Part shown: positions 28,384-37,368 of the stretch, piece by piece
Layout: every line of letters starts with the position of its first letter
How positions within the stretch are numbered: position 1 is the stretch's first letter
From: Roseburia hominis A2-183
GTDB lineage: Bacteria; Bacillota; Clostridia; Lachnospirales; Lachnospiraceae
Direction: 5' to 3'
Assembly (NCBI RefSeq): GCF_000225345.1
Contig: NC_015977.1
Span: 1,905,501 to 1,969,500, forward strand
Length of the DNA: 64,000 nucleotides
Made by a program: the position numbers and the translations under genes
The notes under the pieces: generated by a model
Database searches by the model: none
What the model saw: the letters and a program-made list of their open reading frames with translations, nothing else
What the model was told of the DNA's origin: nothing

Positions 28384-29724
28384 TTACTGTAATAAAGATG
28401 TCTTTATGTAACCGGTCTCGCCGTTCCATTTTACCTTGGTCCAGCCCTCCGCATAACTCATCACAACTGTGACCTTCTCTCCCGCATAAGCCGTTCCGAC
28501 TTTGCTGGAATCCTCGCTCATTCCCGAGCGGATATTCGTGGTATTCTCCAGCATAATCACCGTTCCCTCTGCGATGGAAGCACTGTTTGTGCTGTCGCTG
28601 TTATCCGATGAACTGTCCGAATTATTGTCCGCCGTCGTATCCGGCAGATCATAGGTCAAAAACTCATTCTTGACATAACCTGTCGTACCGTTGTAATCAA
28701 TCACGCTCCAGTCGCCGTCCACCGCTGTACGGGTGACAACGGTTCCCTGATCTAAGGTGCCGAGCTTTTCAGATTCCGTATCCGCTGCGGCACGGACATT
28801 CACACGATCCTTCGTCGCAAGCGTCTCTGTCTGCTGTACGGTCTCTTCCTGCTGCTCTGTCTCCTGCGGTTGCTCGGTCTCCGGCTGTTCCGCCGCCTCG
28901 GTCGCTTCGGTCTGCTCGGTTGCCGCCTGTGCCGCCACCTGGCTCACCCAGTCCTTGATTGCTGCAGGAATCGTCGTCTGAATCATATTCGCCAGATTCT
29001 CATCCGCTGCAAGCGCCTCATCGTATCTCGTCTGCACCTCACTCTGCAGCTCCACCACATCCGACTCGCTCTCAAACTGACCGATCAGGCTCTGTACGCT
29101 GGTGTCAAGCGCATTCTCCTGATTGGCAAGGTTGTACTGGCTGTACAGGTTGTCAATATAAAGCGTGCCGTCATCGTTCGTACGGACATAGAAGAAATCC
29201 AGTCCCGGCGCTGTGGTATCCACTCCCGTAAACTTGATCTCCATCGACACGGAAACCAGATAAGAGTTCGCATCCAGCCCTGTCTTGGTGTAGCACTTGA
29301 TATTCTGATATTCATCCACATACTGTGAAAATAATCCGATGTAGCTCTGCTCATTTGCAGAAATCGGTGTTGCAATCGAGGAAAGTGTCGTAACATCTCC
29401 CGCCGCATACGCCGTGTAATACTGTGTAATCAGTGCGTTGATATTCTCATTGGCATCCACCTGATAGGCTTCTTCCGTCGCCTGCGTGCTCTCCGTCGCG
29501 TTCGCATTCACCACGACATCAGAGTCGGATCCCTTCGGCTTCGCACACATGGCAAGCACGAGGATTAAAACGACCACCAGCGCTCCCGCCGCAAAATACC
29601 GGATGTGCTCCCGGATAAATCGGAGAACCTCATTCTCCTTTTTTCTCTGCTTAATCGGCGTTCTCTTCGTCTCCTTCTCCTCTGTCTTATGATTCTCTGT
29701 ATGATTCAAACTGGAATTCTCCAT
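28384..29724 (-). CDS. Membrane-anchored bacterial SH3-domain protein
   Basis: This 446-residue protein has a basic cytoplasmic N-terminus (TKRTPIKQRKKENEVLRF), one membrane helix (about residues 44-62, YFAAGALVVVLILVLAMCA) and an extracellular part. That part holds a helical/NTF2-like region (about 90-260), a Gln/Glu/Thr-rich linker (about 268-300) and two SH3b repeats (about 303-360 and 385-446: VNVRAAADTESEKLGTL and TNIRSGMSEDSSKVGTA). SH3b domains often bind cell-wall peptide. No enzyme domain is present, so a wall-binding or sensory role is inferred. It ends at a strong terminator. Confidence 0.85.
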   Translation of the reverse strand: MENSSLNHTENHKTEEKETKRTPIKQRKKENEVLRFIREHIRYFAAGALVVVLILVLAMCAKPKGSDSDVVVNANATESTQATEEAYQVDANENINALITQYYTAYAAGDVTTLSSIATPISANEQSYIGLFSQYVDEYQNIKCYTKTGLDANSYLVSVSMEIKFTGVDTTAPGLDFFYVRTNDDGTLYIDNLYSQYNLANQENALDTSVQSLIGQFESESDVVELQSEVQTRYDEALAADENLANMIQTTIPAAIKDWVSQVAAQAATEQTEATEAAEQPETEQPQETEQQEETVQQTETLATKDRVNVRAAADTESEKLGTLDQGTVVTRTAVDGDWSVIDYNGTTGYVKNEFLTYDLPDTTADNNSDSSSDNSDSTNSASIAEGTVIMLENTTNIRSGMSEDSSKVGTAYAGEKVTVVMSYAEGWTKVKWNGETGYIKTSLLQ

Positions 29725-29853
29725 TGATTCTCCACCGTACCTTTCCCAAACAATTCGTCATCCGCTGCACTACCGCATCATCTGTGTGCATATCTGCAGG
29801 CACAGATGTTCCAATCTGACAGTCTCTCGCCTGTCAAAGATTCTCTAATATTC

Positions 29854-29880
29854 TATGGCAGAGCAATCTGCTCTGCCATA
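29854..29880 (-). other. Perfect 12-bp hairpin downstream of tRNA-Arg
   Basis: Arms 29854-29865 and 29869-29880 are perfectly complementary with a 3-nt loop. It begins 13 nt past the tRNA 3' end. No T-run follows, but a seven-T run stands between the tRNA and the hairpin. It may help processing or end the tRNA transcript. Confidence 0.6.
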
Positions 29881-29893
29881 TCTGTCAAAAAAA

Positions 29894-29965
29894 TGCACCC
29901 GGCGGGAATCGAACCCGCATTGCCGGAGTCGGAGTCCGGTGTTCTATCCATTAGACTACGGTTGC
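29894..29965 (-). tRNA. tRNA-Arg (anticodon CCG)
   Basis: A complete 72-nt cloverleaf can be read on the minus strand. The anticodon arm is CCGGA-CTCCGAC-TCCGG, giving anticodon CCG (arginine, CGG codons). The T arm carries GGTTCGATTCC and the D arm AATGGATA. CCA is not encoded; TTTTTTT follows the discriminator A. The acceptor stem is GCAACCG against CGGGTGC, which leaves an A-G mismatch at the fourth pair; see findings. Confidence 0.93.
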
Positions 29966-30005
29966 CCATTGCGCATCTCTGAAAAACTCATATCGCAACG
30001 AACAT

Positions 30006-30035
30006 ATACTAGCACATTGGCATTTTGTTTGTCAA
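30006..30035 (-). promoter_or_regulatory. Promoter of tRNA-Arg
   Basis: The minus strand reads TTGACA (30030-30035, perfect -35), an 18-bp spacer, and TAGTAT (30006-30011) preceded by TGC as an extended -10. It lies about 40 nt upstream of the mature tRNA 5' end. Confidence 0.8.
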
Positions 30036-30072
30036 CGCTTATCCCAAAAGCTTTTCTGAAAATTGTGTGAAC

Positions 30073-31221
30073 TCACACAGTAACGGTATCTGCGGTGGTG
30101 CCATCCAGTGCTTTTTTGTCTGCCGTAATCTGTGCAAACAGTTCCTTCTGGCGCGCTGCATCATCCCCCGGGATCCGCAGTGCGATCAGAAGCGCGGTGT
30201 CCGTGATTCCCTGTTCCTTTAAAAAGACGGCATCCTCTTTTTTCTGCAGACCGTTGCGGTAGCGGTACACGATCTGGTCCAGACGGTCAAACATCTGCAT
30301 CAGCTCTTTGAAACGATTTTCGCGTTCTAAAAGGTTCGTCCCGTAACGTGTCTGCTCCATTCCCGCCGTTGCGATCACCTGCATGCAAAGCCGGAGTTCT
30401 CCCGTCACATCCGACGCCTCCATCAAAACGTCCGGGCGCTCCTTTCTGCGCTCAAGGAAATACGCCTTGGCGCCGTCCACATCGCGTCTTGCAAAATAGC
30501 CGGCAAGCTGCTCTTTCATCTCTCTCGTCTCCGCCTTCTCACCGATCATCCCCACCTTGCACTCACACACCGAAAGTCCCTGCACCGTCACCCAGACCAG
30601 CAGCAGGAATTCGGAGATAAATCCGAACACGCGCTTATGGTAGGCATCCTCCCCCGTCTCCAGACAGATCCGTTTTTCCACCTCGGCAAATATGGAAAAG
30701 AGCCAGCTGCAGTACGAATCATAAAGCTCCTTCGACGTGACAAACATATTCCCGAAATACGTCCTTGTGCCGTGCACCAGCCTCTCAAACGCCGGATAAT
30801 ATGCCGGATAACGTTCTTTTATCACCTCTCCCGCCGCATCCAGTGCCTTTTTGTTATGATTGGCGCAAAAACCGTAATAGTAGGAGTTATTGAGTGCAAC
30901 CTGCTTCGTCGTAATCAGATCGTACTCTGATAAAAGCTTTTCGTAATCGTCCTCCATAAGAATCCTCTCATCCGCCCCGAGCAGATATCTCCGGTAATGA
31001 CAGGTGCCCACATAATCCACATCGTGACAGTTTTTCCACACCCAGTAGAGCCCGGTCAGCTCACTGTAATAGCAATTTTTGTCGGAAATATTCTCTCCGG
31101 TATCATCCCCCGGATAGCCCAGGTCTTCCCCGCACGCGCGTCCCACATGGAGCGGACGAAACAGCGGGCTCTGCGGCATCTCAAACTTTTTATGTGTCAT
31201 GACATAGATACGGATCTTCAT
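30073..31221 (-). CDS. DUF4422 glycosyltransferase-like protein
   Basis: This 382-residue protein begins IRIYVMTHKKFEMP and has NISDKNCYYSELTGLYWVWKN and DYVGTCHYRRYL, which are the signature stretches of DUF4422. These proteins are found in capsule and polysaccharide loci and look like glycosyltransferases. Residues after about 240 form an extra helical region not expected in a minimal DUF4422 protein. A longer frame starts at 31254, but GGAGG four bases before the ATG at 31221 decides the start. It stands alone, divergent from dinB and away from a sugar cluster. Confidence 0.82.
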   Translation of the reverse strand: MKIRIYVMTHKKFEMPQSPLFRPLHVGRACGEDLGYPGDDTGENISDKNCYYSELTGLYWVWKNCHDVDYVGTCHYRRYLLGADERILMEDDYEKLLSEYDLITTKQVALNNSYYYGFCANHNKKALDAAGEVIKERYPAYYPAFERLVHGTRTYFGNMFVTSKELYDSYCSWLFSIFAEVEKRICLETGEDAYHKRVFGFISEFLLLVWVTVQGLSVCECKVGMIGEKAETREMKEQLAGYFARRDVDGAKAYFLERRKERPDVLMEASDVTGELRLCMQVIATAGMEQTRYGTNLLERENRFKELMQMFDRLDQIVYRYRNGLQKKEDAVFLKEQGITDTALLIALRIPGDDAARQKELFAQITADKKALDGTTADTVTV

Positions 31222-31253
31222 TCTTCCTCCAGGAACATATGTTTGTATTTTCA

Positions 31254-31282
31254 TTTACTTTTGTTCACTTCTCTGCTATAAT
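31254..31282 (+). promoter_or_regulatory. Promoter of dinB
   Basis: TGCTATAAT (31274-31282) is a perfect extended -10. TTTACT (31254-31259) is the -35 at 17 bp. AAGGAGG follows ahead of the ATG at 31308. No LexA box was seen nearby. Confidence 0.75.
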
Positions 31283-31307
31283 ACACCATCATAAGGAGGA
31301 TTACCAT

Positions 31308-32615
31308 ATGCCGCAGCCGCTCATTTATCACATTGACGTCAATTCCGCATTTTTAAGCTGGGAAGCCGCCGAACTTCTGCGCCAGGATCCGGACGCCCCG
31401 GACATCCGCTCTTTTCCTTCCGTCATCGGCGGCAGCGAAAAGACACGGCACGGGATTGTTCTCGCCAAGTCGCCCTCCGCAGCCGCGCTCGGCGTCTGTA
31501 CCGGCGAGCCGCTCGCCCAGGCAAGGCGCAAGTGCCCTGATTTAAAAATCTATGCCCCGCACTACAGCATCTATGTGGAGCGTTCCCGCCAGTTCATGGC
31601 ACTTCTCAAAGAATATGCGCCCTCGGTGGACGCCTACAGCATCGACGAGGCCTTCTGCGACATGACAGGCACCTCCTCGCTCTACGGCAATCCGGTGGAC
31701 TTTGCCCACAGGCTGAAGGACGAGATTCACACCCGGCTCGGCTTTACCGTGAACATCGGCATCTCCTCCAACCGGCTGCTCGCCAAGACTGCCTCCGACT
31801 TTGAAAAACCGGACAAAGTACACACGCTTTTCCCATCCGAAATGGAAGAAAAGTTCTGGCCGCTTCCGATCGAGGATCTGTTTTTCGTCGGGAAATCCAC
31901 CGCCCTAAGGCTCCGCTCCCTCGGCATCACAACCATCGGCCAGCTGGCCAAAAGCGATCACGCCATGATTCTCTCCGTCTTTAAATCCCACGGCGACACC
32001 ATCTGGAATTATGCCAACGGAATCGAATCCACACCGCTGTCCCACAACGACGCCGCAAGCAAGGGATTCGGCAATTCCCTCACGCTCCAGTACGATGTGA
32101 CGGATACCGCGGTGGCAAAGCATGTGCTTCTCTCGCTCTGTGAGACGGTCGGTGCCAGAATCCGCGCTGCCGGCGCCTATGTCAGCGTGGTGCAGGTGCA
32201 GATTGTGGACAATGATTTCCGCCACACTTCCAGACAGGTAACGCTTGCTTCCTCCACCAACGTCACGGAGAAGCTGTACACCTGTGCCTGTGAGCTCTTC
32301 GACGAGCTCTGGGATCACCGTCCAATCCGGCTGCTCGGCGTCTCGACCGGCAAGGCGACGCAGGAACACTACGAGCAGTACGACCTGTTTGACATGCAGA
32401 AGAACGAGAAGCTCTCCCGCCTGAATGTGGCGGTCGACGCCATCCGCTCCCGCTACGGGGAAGATTCCATCAAGCGCGCCTGCTTTATCGAAGCGGACGA
32501 TGCAGCGCCCGCGCTCTCCCACATGACCGGCGGCATGCAGCGCGCCAAGCGCAATGCAGCGCATCCGGCAGACGCGGCGTCCGATCCGGCACGTCCCCGT
32601 AATCGCCAGCCGTAA
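31308..32615 (+). CDS. dinB: Y-family DNA polymerase (DinB/Pol IV-like)
   Basis: This 435-residue translesion polymerase is one of the few plus-strand genes. It has the palm motif YHIDVNSAFLSWEAAE (catalytic Asp 8 or so; the phenylalanine is the likely ribose steric gate), SPSVDAYSIDEAFCDMTG with the second catalytic acids, little-finger domain sequences, and a QYDLFD clamp-binding motif near residue 375. The last 25 residues are low-complexity and Ala/Arg/Pro-rich. The frame opens at 31239, but AAGGAGG eight bases before 31308 fixes the start. The stop lies at the edge of a giant inverted repeat. Confidence 0.93.
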   Translation: MPQPLIYHIDVNSAFLSWEAAELLRQDPDAPDIRSFPSVIGGSEKTRHGIVLAKSPSAAALGVCTGEPLAQARRKCPDLKIYAPHYSIYVERSRQFMALLKEYAPSVDAYSIDEAFCDMTGTSSLYGNPVDFAHRLKDEIHTRLGFTVNIGISSNRLLAKTASDFEKPDKVHTLFPSEMEEKFWPLPIEDLFFVGKSTALRLRSLGITTIGQLAKSDHAMILSVFKSHGDTIWNYANGIESTPLSHNDAASKGFGNSLTLQYDVTDTAVAKHVLLSLCETVGARIRAAGAYVSVVQVQIVDNDFRHTSRQVTLASSTNVTEKLYTCACELFDELWDHRPIRLLGVSTGKATQEHYEQYDLFDMQKNEKLSRLNVAVDAIRSRYGEDSIKRACFIEADDAAPALSHMTGGMQRAKRNAAHPADAASDPARPRNRQP

Positions 32616-33170
32616 CGGAAAAGGATGGGGGATGAGGAATATTCCGAAAAACAGATACCTGAAAGTTCCGGATAGAACGGACGGCAGCAAATTCTTTGAA
32701 GCAAAATTCGTGTATTTCTTCCATGCCACGTCCGGCATCCCATTTCGTGTCTTGGCCACGTTTGGACACTCACGGAGTGTGTCCGACAAGCTGCAGACAA
32801 TGAGCGGACTTTCTGGTGTCCCTAATGGCACCTCTTCACAGACAATATAAAACCGCGCGAACCGAAACTCGCCGGCATCTGCTATTGAAAATAAGGCAGA
32901 TGCCGACTCAAACATCGGCTTCGCGCGGTTATGTTCTATTCAGAGGTGTCATAAGGGACACACACAAAAGTCCTAAAATTGTCTGCCGGCTTGCGAACTC
33001 ATTCCGTGGAGTGTTCCAAACTTGGAAAGACACAGATCATCGAAGATGCCAGGCGCGGCGTGGTTAAAAATACCGGATTTTGCGGTCAGAATTGCCGCCG
33101 TCCGTTCTATTCCGGAGCTTTCTGTTCCCGGGTGTTCCTGTAATATTCCTTATCCCTCCTTGCCGTACGG
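32610..33170. repeat. Giant imperfect inverted repeat, copy 1
   Basis: The whole gap between convergent dinB and the ABC transporter gene folds back on itself. Examples of matching blocks: ATAGAACGGACGGC at 32672-32685 is the exact complement of 33097-33110; AACCGCGCGAA (32851-32861) matches 32920-32930; GCATCTGC (32875-32882) matches 32896-32903. Between these lie long stretches of good but imperfect complementarity. The apex is TATTGAAAATAAG. A related element lies at 47211-47834. Short open frames inside it are not convincing genes. Confidence 0.88.
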
Positions 33171-33197
33171 CAGTCCGCTTTCGGAGCATGCCGTCTC

Positions 33198-35054
33198 TTA
33201 TGCCACGGTCTCCTCGAACTGCGAGTTATACAGGTTCGCATAAAAGCCCTGCTTTTTGAGCAGTTCTTCGTGTCTGCCCTGCTCTACGATGTCGCCGTCC
33301 TTCATGACGAGGATCATATCCGCATCGCGTATGGTCGACAGGCGGTGTGCGATGACAAAGCTGGTACGCCCCTTCATCAGGTGATCCATCGCTTTCTGGA
33401 TTGCCACCTCCGTGCGTGTGTCAACCGACGACGTCGCCTCGTCAAGAATCAGGATCTTGTTGTCTGCAAGAATTGCTCTGGCGATGGTGAGAAGCTGCTT
33501 CTGCCCCTGTGAGACGTTGCTTGCATCCTCGTTTAACTCCATCTGATAGCCACCCGGCAGTGTGCGGATAAAGTGGTCGGCGTGCGCCGCCTTCGCTGCG
33601 GCAATGACTTCCTCATCCGTCGCATCCAGCCTGCCGTAACGGATATTTTCCATGATCGTTCCCTGAAACAGCCAGGTATCCTGAAGCACCATACCGAATG
33701 CCTCACGCAGATCCCGCCGGTTAAAGCTTCTCACGTCATGACCGTCAAGGCAGATTGCGCCGCTGTTTACATCATAAAAACGCATCAGAAGTTTGACCAT
33801 AGTGGTCTTTCCGGCGCCTGTCGGTCCGACAATGGCAATCTTTTGTCCCGGAGCCACATTTACGCTGAAGTCGTGAATGATCGTCTGATCCGGCTGGTAG
33901 CCGAAATGAACATGCTCAAACGATACCGCGCCTGTCACCTTGGAAATATCACAAGGATTCTCCACGGACTGGTCTTCTTCCTCCTCATTCAGGAATTCAA
34001 ACACACGCTCCGAAGCCGCCGCCATCGACTGCACCTGGTTGATGACCTGTGCGATCTGCTGGATCGGCTGTGTGAAACTTTTCACGTACTGGATAAACGC
34101 CTGAATATCTCCGATTGTGATCGTTCCCCGGATAGCAAGCAGACCTCCGCTAAGCGCAACGGCTGCATATCCGAGATTTCCGACAAACATCATGATCGGC
34201 TGCATCATACCGGAGAGAAACTGTGACTTCCATGCCGATTCATACAGCTTCTGGTTCGTCGCATCAAACTCCTCGATCGTATCCTGCTCTCTGTTAAATG
34301 CCTTAATGACCAGATGTCCTCCGTAAATCTCCTCCACCTGTCCGTTGATATGTCCCAGATATTCCTGCTGATTCTTAAAGTATTTCTGCGACTTCTTCAC
34401 AACGAAGGAAATCAGCCCCGCGGAGACCGGCAGGATCACAAGCGCGATCAGCGTCATGAGCGGCGAGATGCTGAGCATCATGATAAATACACCGATCAGT
34501 GTCGCAACCGAGGTAATGATCGTGGTAATGCTCTGGTTGAGTCCCTGTCCTAAGGTATCCACATCGTTGGTGATTCTGGAAAGCACCTCACCGTAGGTAC
34601 GGCTCTCAAAATACTTCATCGGCATTCGGTTGATCTTCTCCGAGATTTCCTTCCGGAGCTGGTAACAGATCTTCTGGGTCACCCCGGTCATAATCCAGCC
34701 CTGCACAAACGAAAACAGTGCACTGAGAAGATACAGCCCCAATACAAACAGCAGGATCTTTCCTATATAAGTAAAATCTATTCCGCCTGTTCCGCGGATC
34801 TTCGCCATCAGTCCTTCCGAGAGCGCTGTCGTCGCTTTTCCCAGAATCTTTGGTCCGATTACGCTGAACACCGTGGAGCACGCCGCAAATACTGCAACAA
34901 TAACGATTGCAAACTTAAAATGCCGGATATAGGATGCCAGTTTTCCGATGGCTCCCTTTAAATCCTTCGGCTTCTCTCCCGGCGTCATACCGCGTCCGCC
35001 CATCGGTCCACGGCGTCTGCCCATTCCTTTTGCCGTCTCATTTCCGTTACTCAT
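33198..35054 (-). CDS. ABC exporter half, membrane plus ATPase domains (consensus site)
   Basis: This 618-residue type IV (MsbA/LmrA-like) half-transporter has six membrane helices (about residues 45-330) and an ATPase domain (about 365-610) with Walker A GPTGAGKTTMVKL, signature NVSQGQKQLLTIARA and Walker B ILILDEATSSVDT with the catalytic glutamate. The N-terminus is rich in Gly, Arg and Met. It overlaps the next ABC gene by 8 nt, and that partner has a different Walker B, so the two should form a heterodimer. The substrate is unknown; a MarR regulator suggests drugs or toxic metabolites. Confidence 0.93.
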   Translation of the reverse strand: MSNGNETAKGMGRRRGPMGGRGMTPGEKPKDLKGAIGKLASYIRHFKFAIVIVAVFAACSTVFSVIGPKILGKATTALSEGLMAKIRGTGGIDFTYIGKILLFVLGLYLLSALFSFVQGWIMTGVTQKICYQLRKEISEKINRMPMKYFESRTYGEVLSRITNDVDTLGQGLNQSITTIITSVATLIGVFIMMLSISPLMTLIALVILPVSAGLISFVVKKSQKYFKNQQEYLGHINGQVEEIYGGHLVIKAFNREQDTIEEFDATNQKLYESAWKSQFLSGMMQPIMMFVGNLGYAAVALSGGLLAIRGTITIGDIQAFIQYVKSFTQPIQQIAQVINQVQSMAAASERVFEFLNEEEEDQSVENPCDISKVTGAVSFEHVHFGYQPDQTIIHDFSVNVAPGQKIAIVGPTGAGKTTMVKLLMRFYDVNSGAICLDGHDVRSFNRRDLREAFGMVLQDTWLFQGTIMENIRYGRLDATDEEVIAAAKAAHADHFIRTLPGGYQMELNEDASNVSQGQKQLLTIARAILADNKILILDEATSSVDTRTEVAIQKAMDHLMKGRTSFVIAHRLSTIRDADMILVMKDGDIVEQGRHEELLKKQGFYANLYNSQFEETVA

Positions 35055-37368
35055 TCACAGACACCTCCTGTTCCTCCATTCCAAGCTCTTTTGCCGACAT
35101 CTGGGATCTCGCGATCTCACGATAAGTTTCACAGCCGCGAAGCAGTTCCTCGTGTGTTCCCTTTCCGACAATGCGTCCATCGTTTAATACCAGAATCTGA
35201 TCTGCATGCAGGATCGTGCTGATCCGCTGCGCGACGATGATCACCGTCTTGTCGACAACCTTTTTGGCAAGTGCCCGGCGCAGTGCGGCATCCGTCTTCA
35301 GATCCAGTGCGGAAAAGCTGTCGTCAAAAATAAAAACCTGCGGCTGCTTTGCGATCGCTCTGGCGATGGCAAGGCGCTGTTTCTGGCCTCCCGACACATT
35401 GCTTCCACCCTGTGCAATGGCACTGTCATATCCTTCTTTTTTCTCCGCGATAAAATCCGATGCCTGCGCAATCTCTGCCGCCTCCCGGATCTGTTCATCG
35501 GTGGCATCATCCTTGCCGAATCTTAAATTCGATGCGATGGTACCGGAAAACAGTACTCCTTTCTGTGGTACAAAACCAATCTCCTCCCGAAGTTCTGCCA
35601 TGGCAAGCTTCCGGATATCAATGCCGTCCATGGTAATGCTTCCGCCCGTCACATCATAAAGACGCGGAATCAGGTTCACCAGTGTTGACTTTCCGCAGCC
35701 GGTACTGCCGATGATTGCCGTCGTCTTTCCCGGCTCCGCAACAAAGTCAATGTCCGAGAGCACATCCTCCTGCGCGTTCGGGTAGCGGAAGTTCACATGG
35801 GAAAAACAGATCACGCCGCGGTGTTCTTTAATTTTCTCCGGCTGCATTGGTTCCGCGATCGAAGACTGCGTGCGGATGACCTCATCAATACGCTCCGCAG
35901 CCACTGCCGCACGCGGAAGCATAATCGACATTGCCGCGAGCATTAAGAATGCCATGACAATCATCATCGCATACGTGATAAACGCCGTCATGGAGCCGAC
36001 CTGCATAGTTCCCTGATCGATCTTATGTGCGCCGAACCACACAATTCCAACCGTAAGCACATTCATGATCATCATCATTCCCGGCATCATAAATGTCATG
36101 ACGCGGTTTGTAAAAAGCATGGTTTTCGTCAGATCGCGGTTCGCATCGTCAAAACGCTGCTCCTCTTTTTTCTCCCTGCCGAACGCCCGGATGACCGAAA
36201 GTCCTGTCAGGATTTCACGCGCCACGAGGTTGATGCGGTCCACCAGTTTCTGCATCAGCTTAAAACGCGGCATCGCAACCGCCATCAGAACCATCACATA
36301 TCCCAGAATTACAAGCACTGCAAGCACAATGATCCAGCCCATACCGGCACCGGTCTGCAGTACCTTTAAGATTCCGCCGATTCCAAGGATCGGTGCATAA
36401 GCTACCATACGGATCAGAATCGCGCATGTCATCTGAATCTGCTGGATATCGTTCGTACTCCGGGTAATTAACGAAGCTGTTGAAAAACGATCCATCTCGG
36501 CATTGGAAAAGCTTACCACCCTTTTAAATATTTTTCCGCGGAGATCACGTCCGATTCCTGCACCGATGCGGGCGCCGATAAAGCCGACTAAGACCGTGGC
36601 AATCCCCATAATCAGAGCCATTCCCACCATTTTCAAACCGGCTTTCCACAGATAAGACTTCTGAATTGCTTCCACATCCACGCCTGCCGCCGCATCGCAG
36701 CCTGCCGCGTACGCCACGCCCATCGATTTGACAAGCGAACTGCCCATGGCATCGAGCATCGAGTTGAGTTCCCCGCGCATTGATAAAAGCTGGTCTTTTT
36801 CCAGCATGCCGCCGGATACCATCGCCTGCAGCAGATCTCTCATATCCACACAGGTGACTGTCGTCGTATTTCCGTCCTCGTTCTGCGTCTCTTTTTCAAA
36901 TGTTTTTAATTCCACGCCCATGGACGCGCCGATCTGCTCGATCGTCATTCCGTCCAGCGCAGACTCATCTGTATGCATCTGCTCTGCCATCAGTTTCTTA
37001 AATGTACTTTCCTCCATAGCAGACATCTGATAATTCATAAGAAGCGGTACGAGAAACGTATCATCCAGTTCCTCCAGCCGTTCTTCCCCGGTCACATTCC
37101 GCTCGTACACACTGCCATTTAACGCATAGCTTTCCTCCCAGGATGCCGTCTCTTCATCCGTCATCAAAAGTTCTGCCTTCTCATACTCCTCCGGTGTCAA
37201 TGCCTCCGGCAGGATGTGTTTTATTCCCTGATTCTGAATTCCGACATCAATAATGTCCGATGTGTATGCCGGCAGTGACAGATCGCACCACGCCTGCACA
37301 AACAACAGCAATAACACCAGGATCAGCGGTTTCCAGTATGGAATCATATTTTTAAAAATCTTTCCCAT
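35047..37368 (-). CDS. ABC exporter half with degenerate Walker B and large outer loop
   Basis: This 773-residue half-transporter has a first membrane helix near residue 20, an extracellular insert of roughly 200 residues (about 45-240), then the remaining helices and an ATPase domain. Walker A is GSTGCGKSTLVNLI and the signature NVSGGQKQRLAIARA, but Walker B reads VFIFDDSFSALD, so the catalytic glutamate is aspartate. This is the pattern of a heterodimer with one weak ATP site, paired with the 618-residue protein. The ATG at 37368 has GGAAGG upstream and overlaps the marR end by 17 nt, so it is preferred to 37437. Confidence 0.92.
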   Translation of the reverse strand: MGKIFKNMIPYWKPLILVLLLLFVQAWCDLSLPAYTSDIIDVGIQNQGIKHILPEALTPEEYEKAELLMTDEETASWEESYALNGSVYERNVTGEERLEELDDTFLVPLLMNYQMSAMEESTFKKLMAEQMHTDESALDGMTIEQIGASMGVELKTFEKETQNEDGNTTTVTCVDMRDLLQAMVSGGMLEKDQLLSMRGELNSMLDAMGSSLVKSMGVAYAAGCDAAAGVDVEAIQKSYLWKAGLKMVGMALIMGIATVLVGFIGARIGAGIGRDLRGKIFKRVVSFSNAEMDRFSTASLITRSTNDIQQIQMTCAILIRMVAYAPILGIGGILKVLQTGAGMGWIIVLAVLVILGYVMVLMAVAMPRFKLMQKLVDRINLVAREILTGLSVIRAFGREKKEEQRFDDANRDLTKTMLFTNRVMTFMMPGMMMIMNVLTVGIVWFGAHKIDQGTMQVGSMTAFITYAMMIVMAFLMLAAMSIMLPRAAVAAERIDEVIRTQSSIAEPMQPEKIKEHRGVICFSHVNFRYPNAQEDVLSDIDFVAEPGKTTAIIGSTGCGKSTLVNLIPRLYDVTGGSITMDGIDIRKLAMAELREEIGFVPQKGVLFSGTIASNLRFGKDDATDEQIREAAEIAQASDFIAEKKEGYDSAIAQGGSNVSGGQKQRLAIARAIAKQPQVFIFDDSFSALDLKTDAALRRALAKKVVDKTVIIVAQRISTILHADQILVLNDGRIVGKGTHEELLRGCETYREIARSQMSAKELGMEEQEVSVNE

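Noticed and set aside
31905..32915. A 336-residue minus-strand frame.
   Set aside because: It is antisense to the 3' half of dinB and runs into the giant palindrome; no recognisable domain.
32816..33067. Short frames inside copy 1 of the giant palindrome that look alike in copy 2 (for example YKTARTETR...HLLLKI...SRGYVLF).
   Set aside because: The similarity follows from the repeated DNA. The frames have no ribosome sites or known family, and base changes keep pairing rather than protein sequence.
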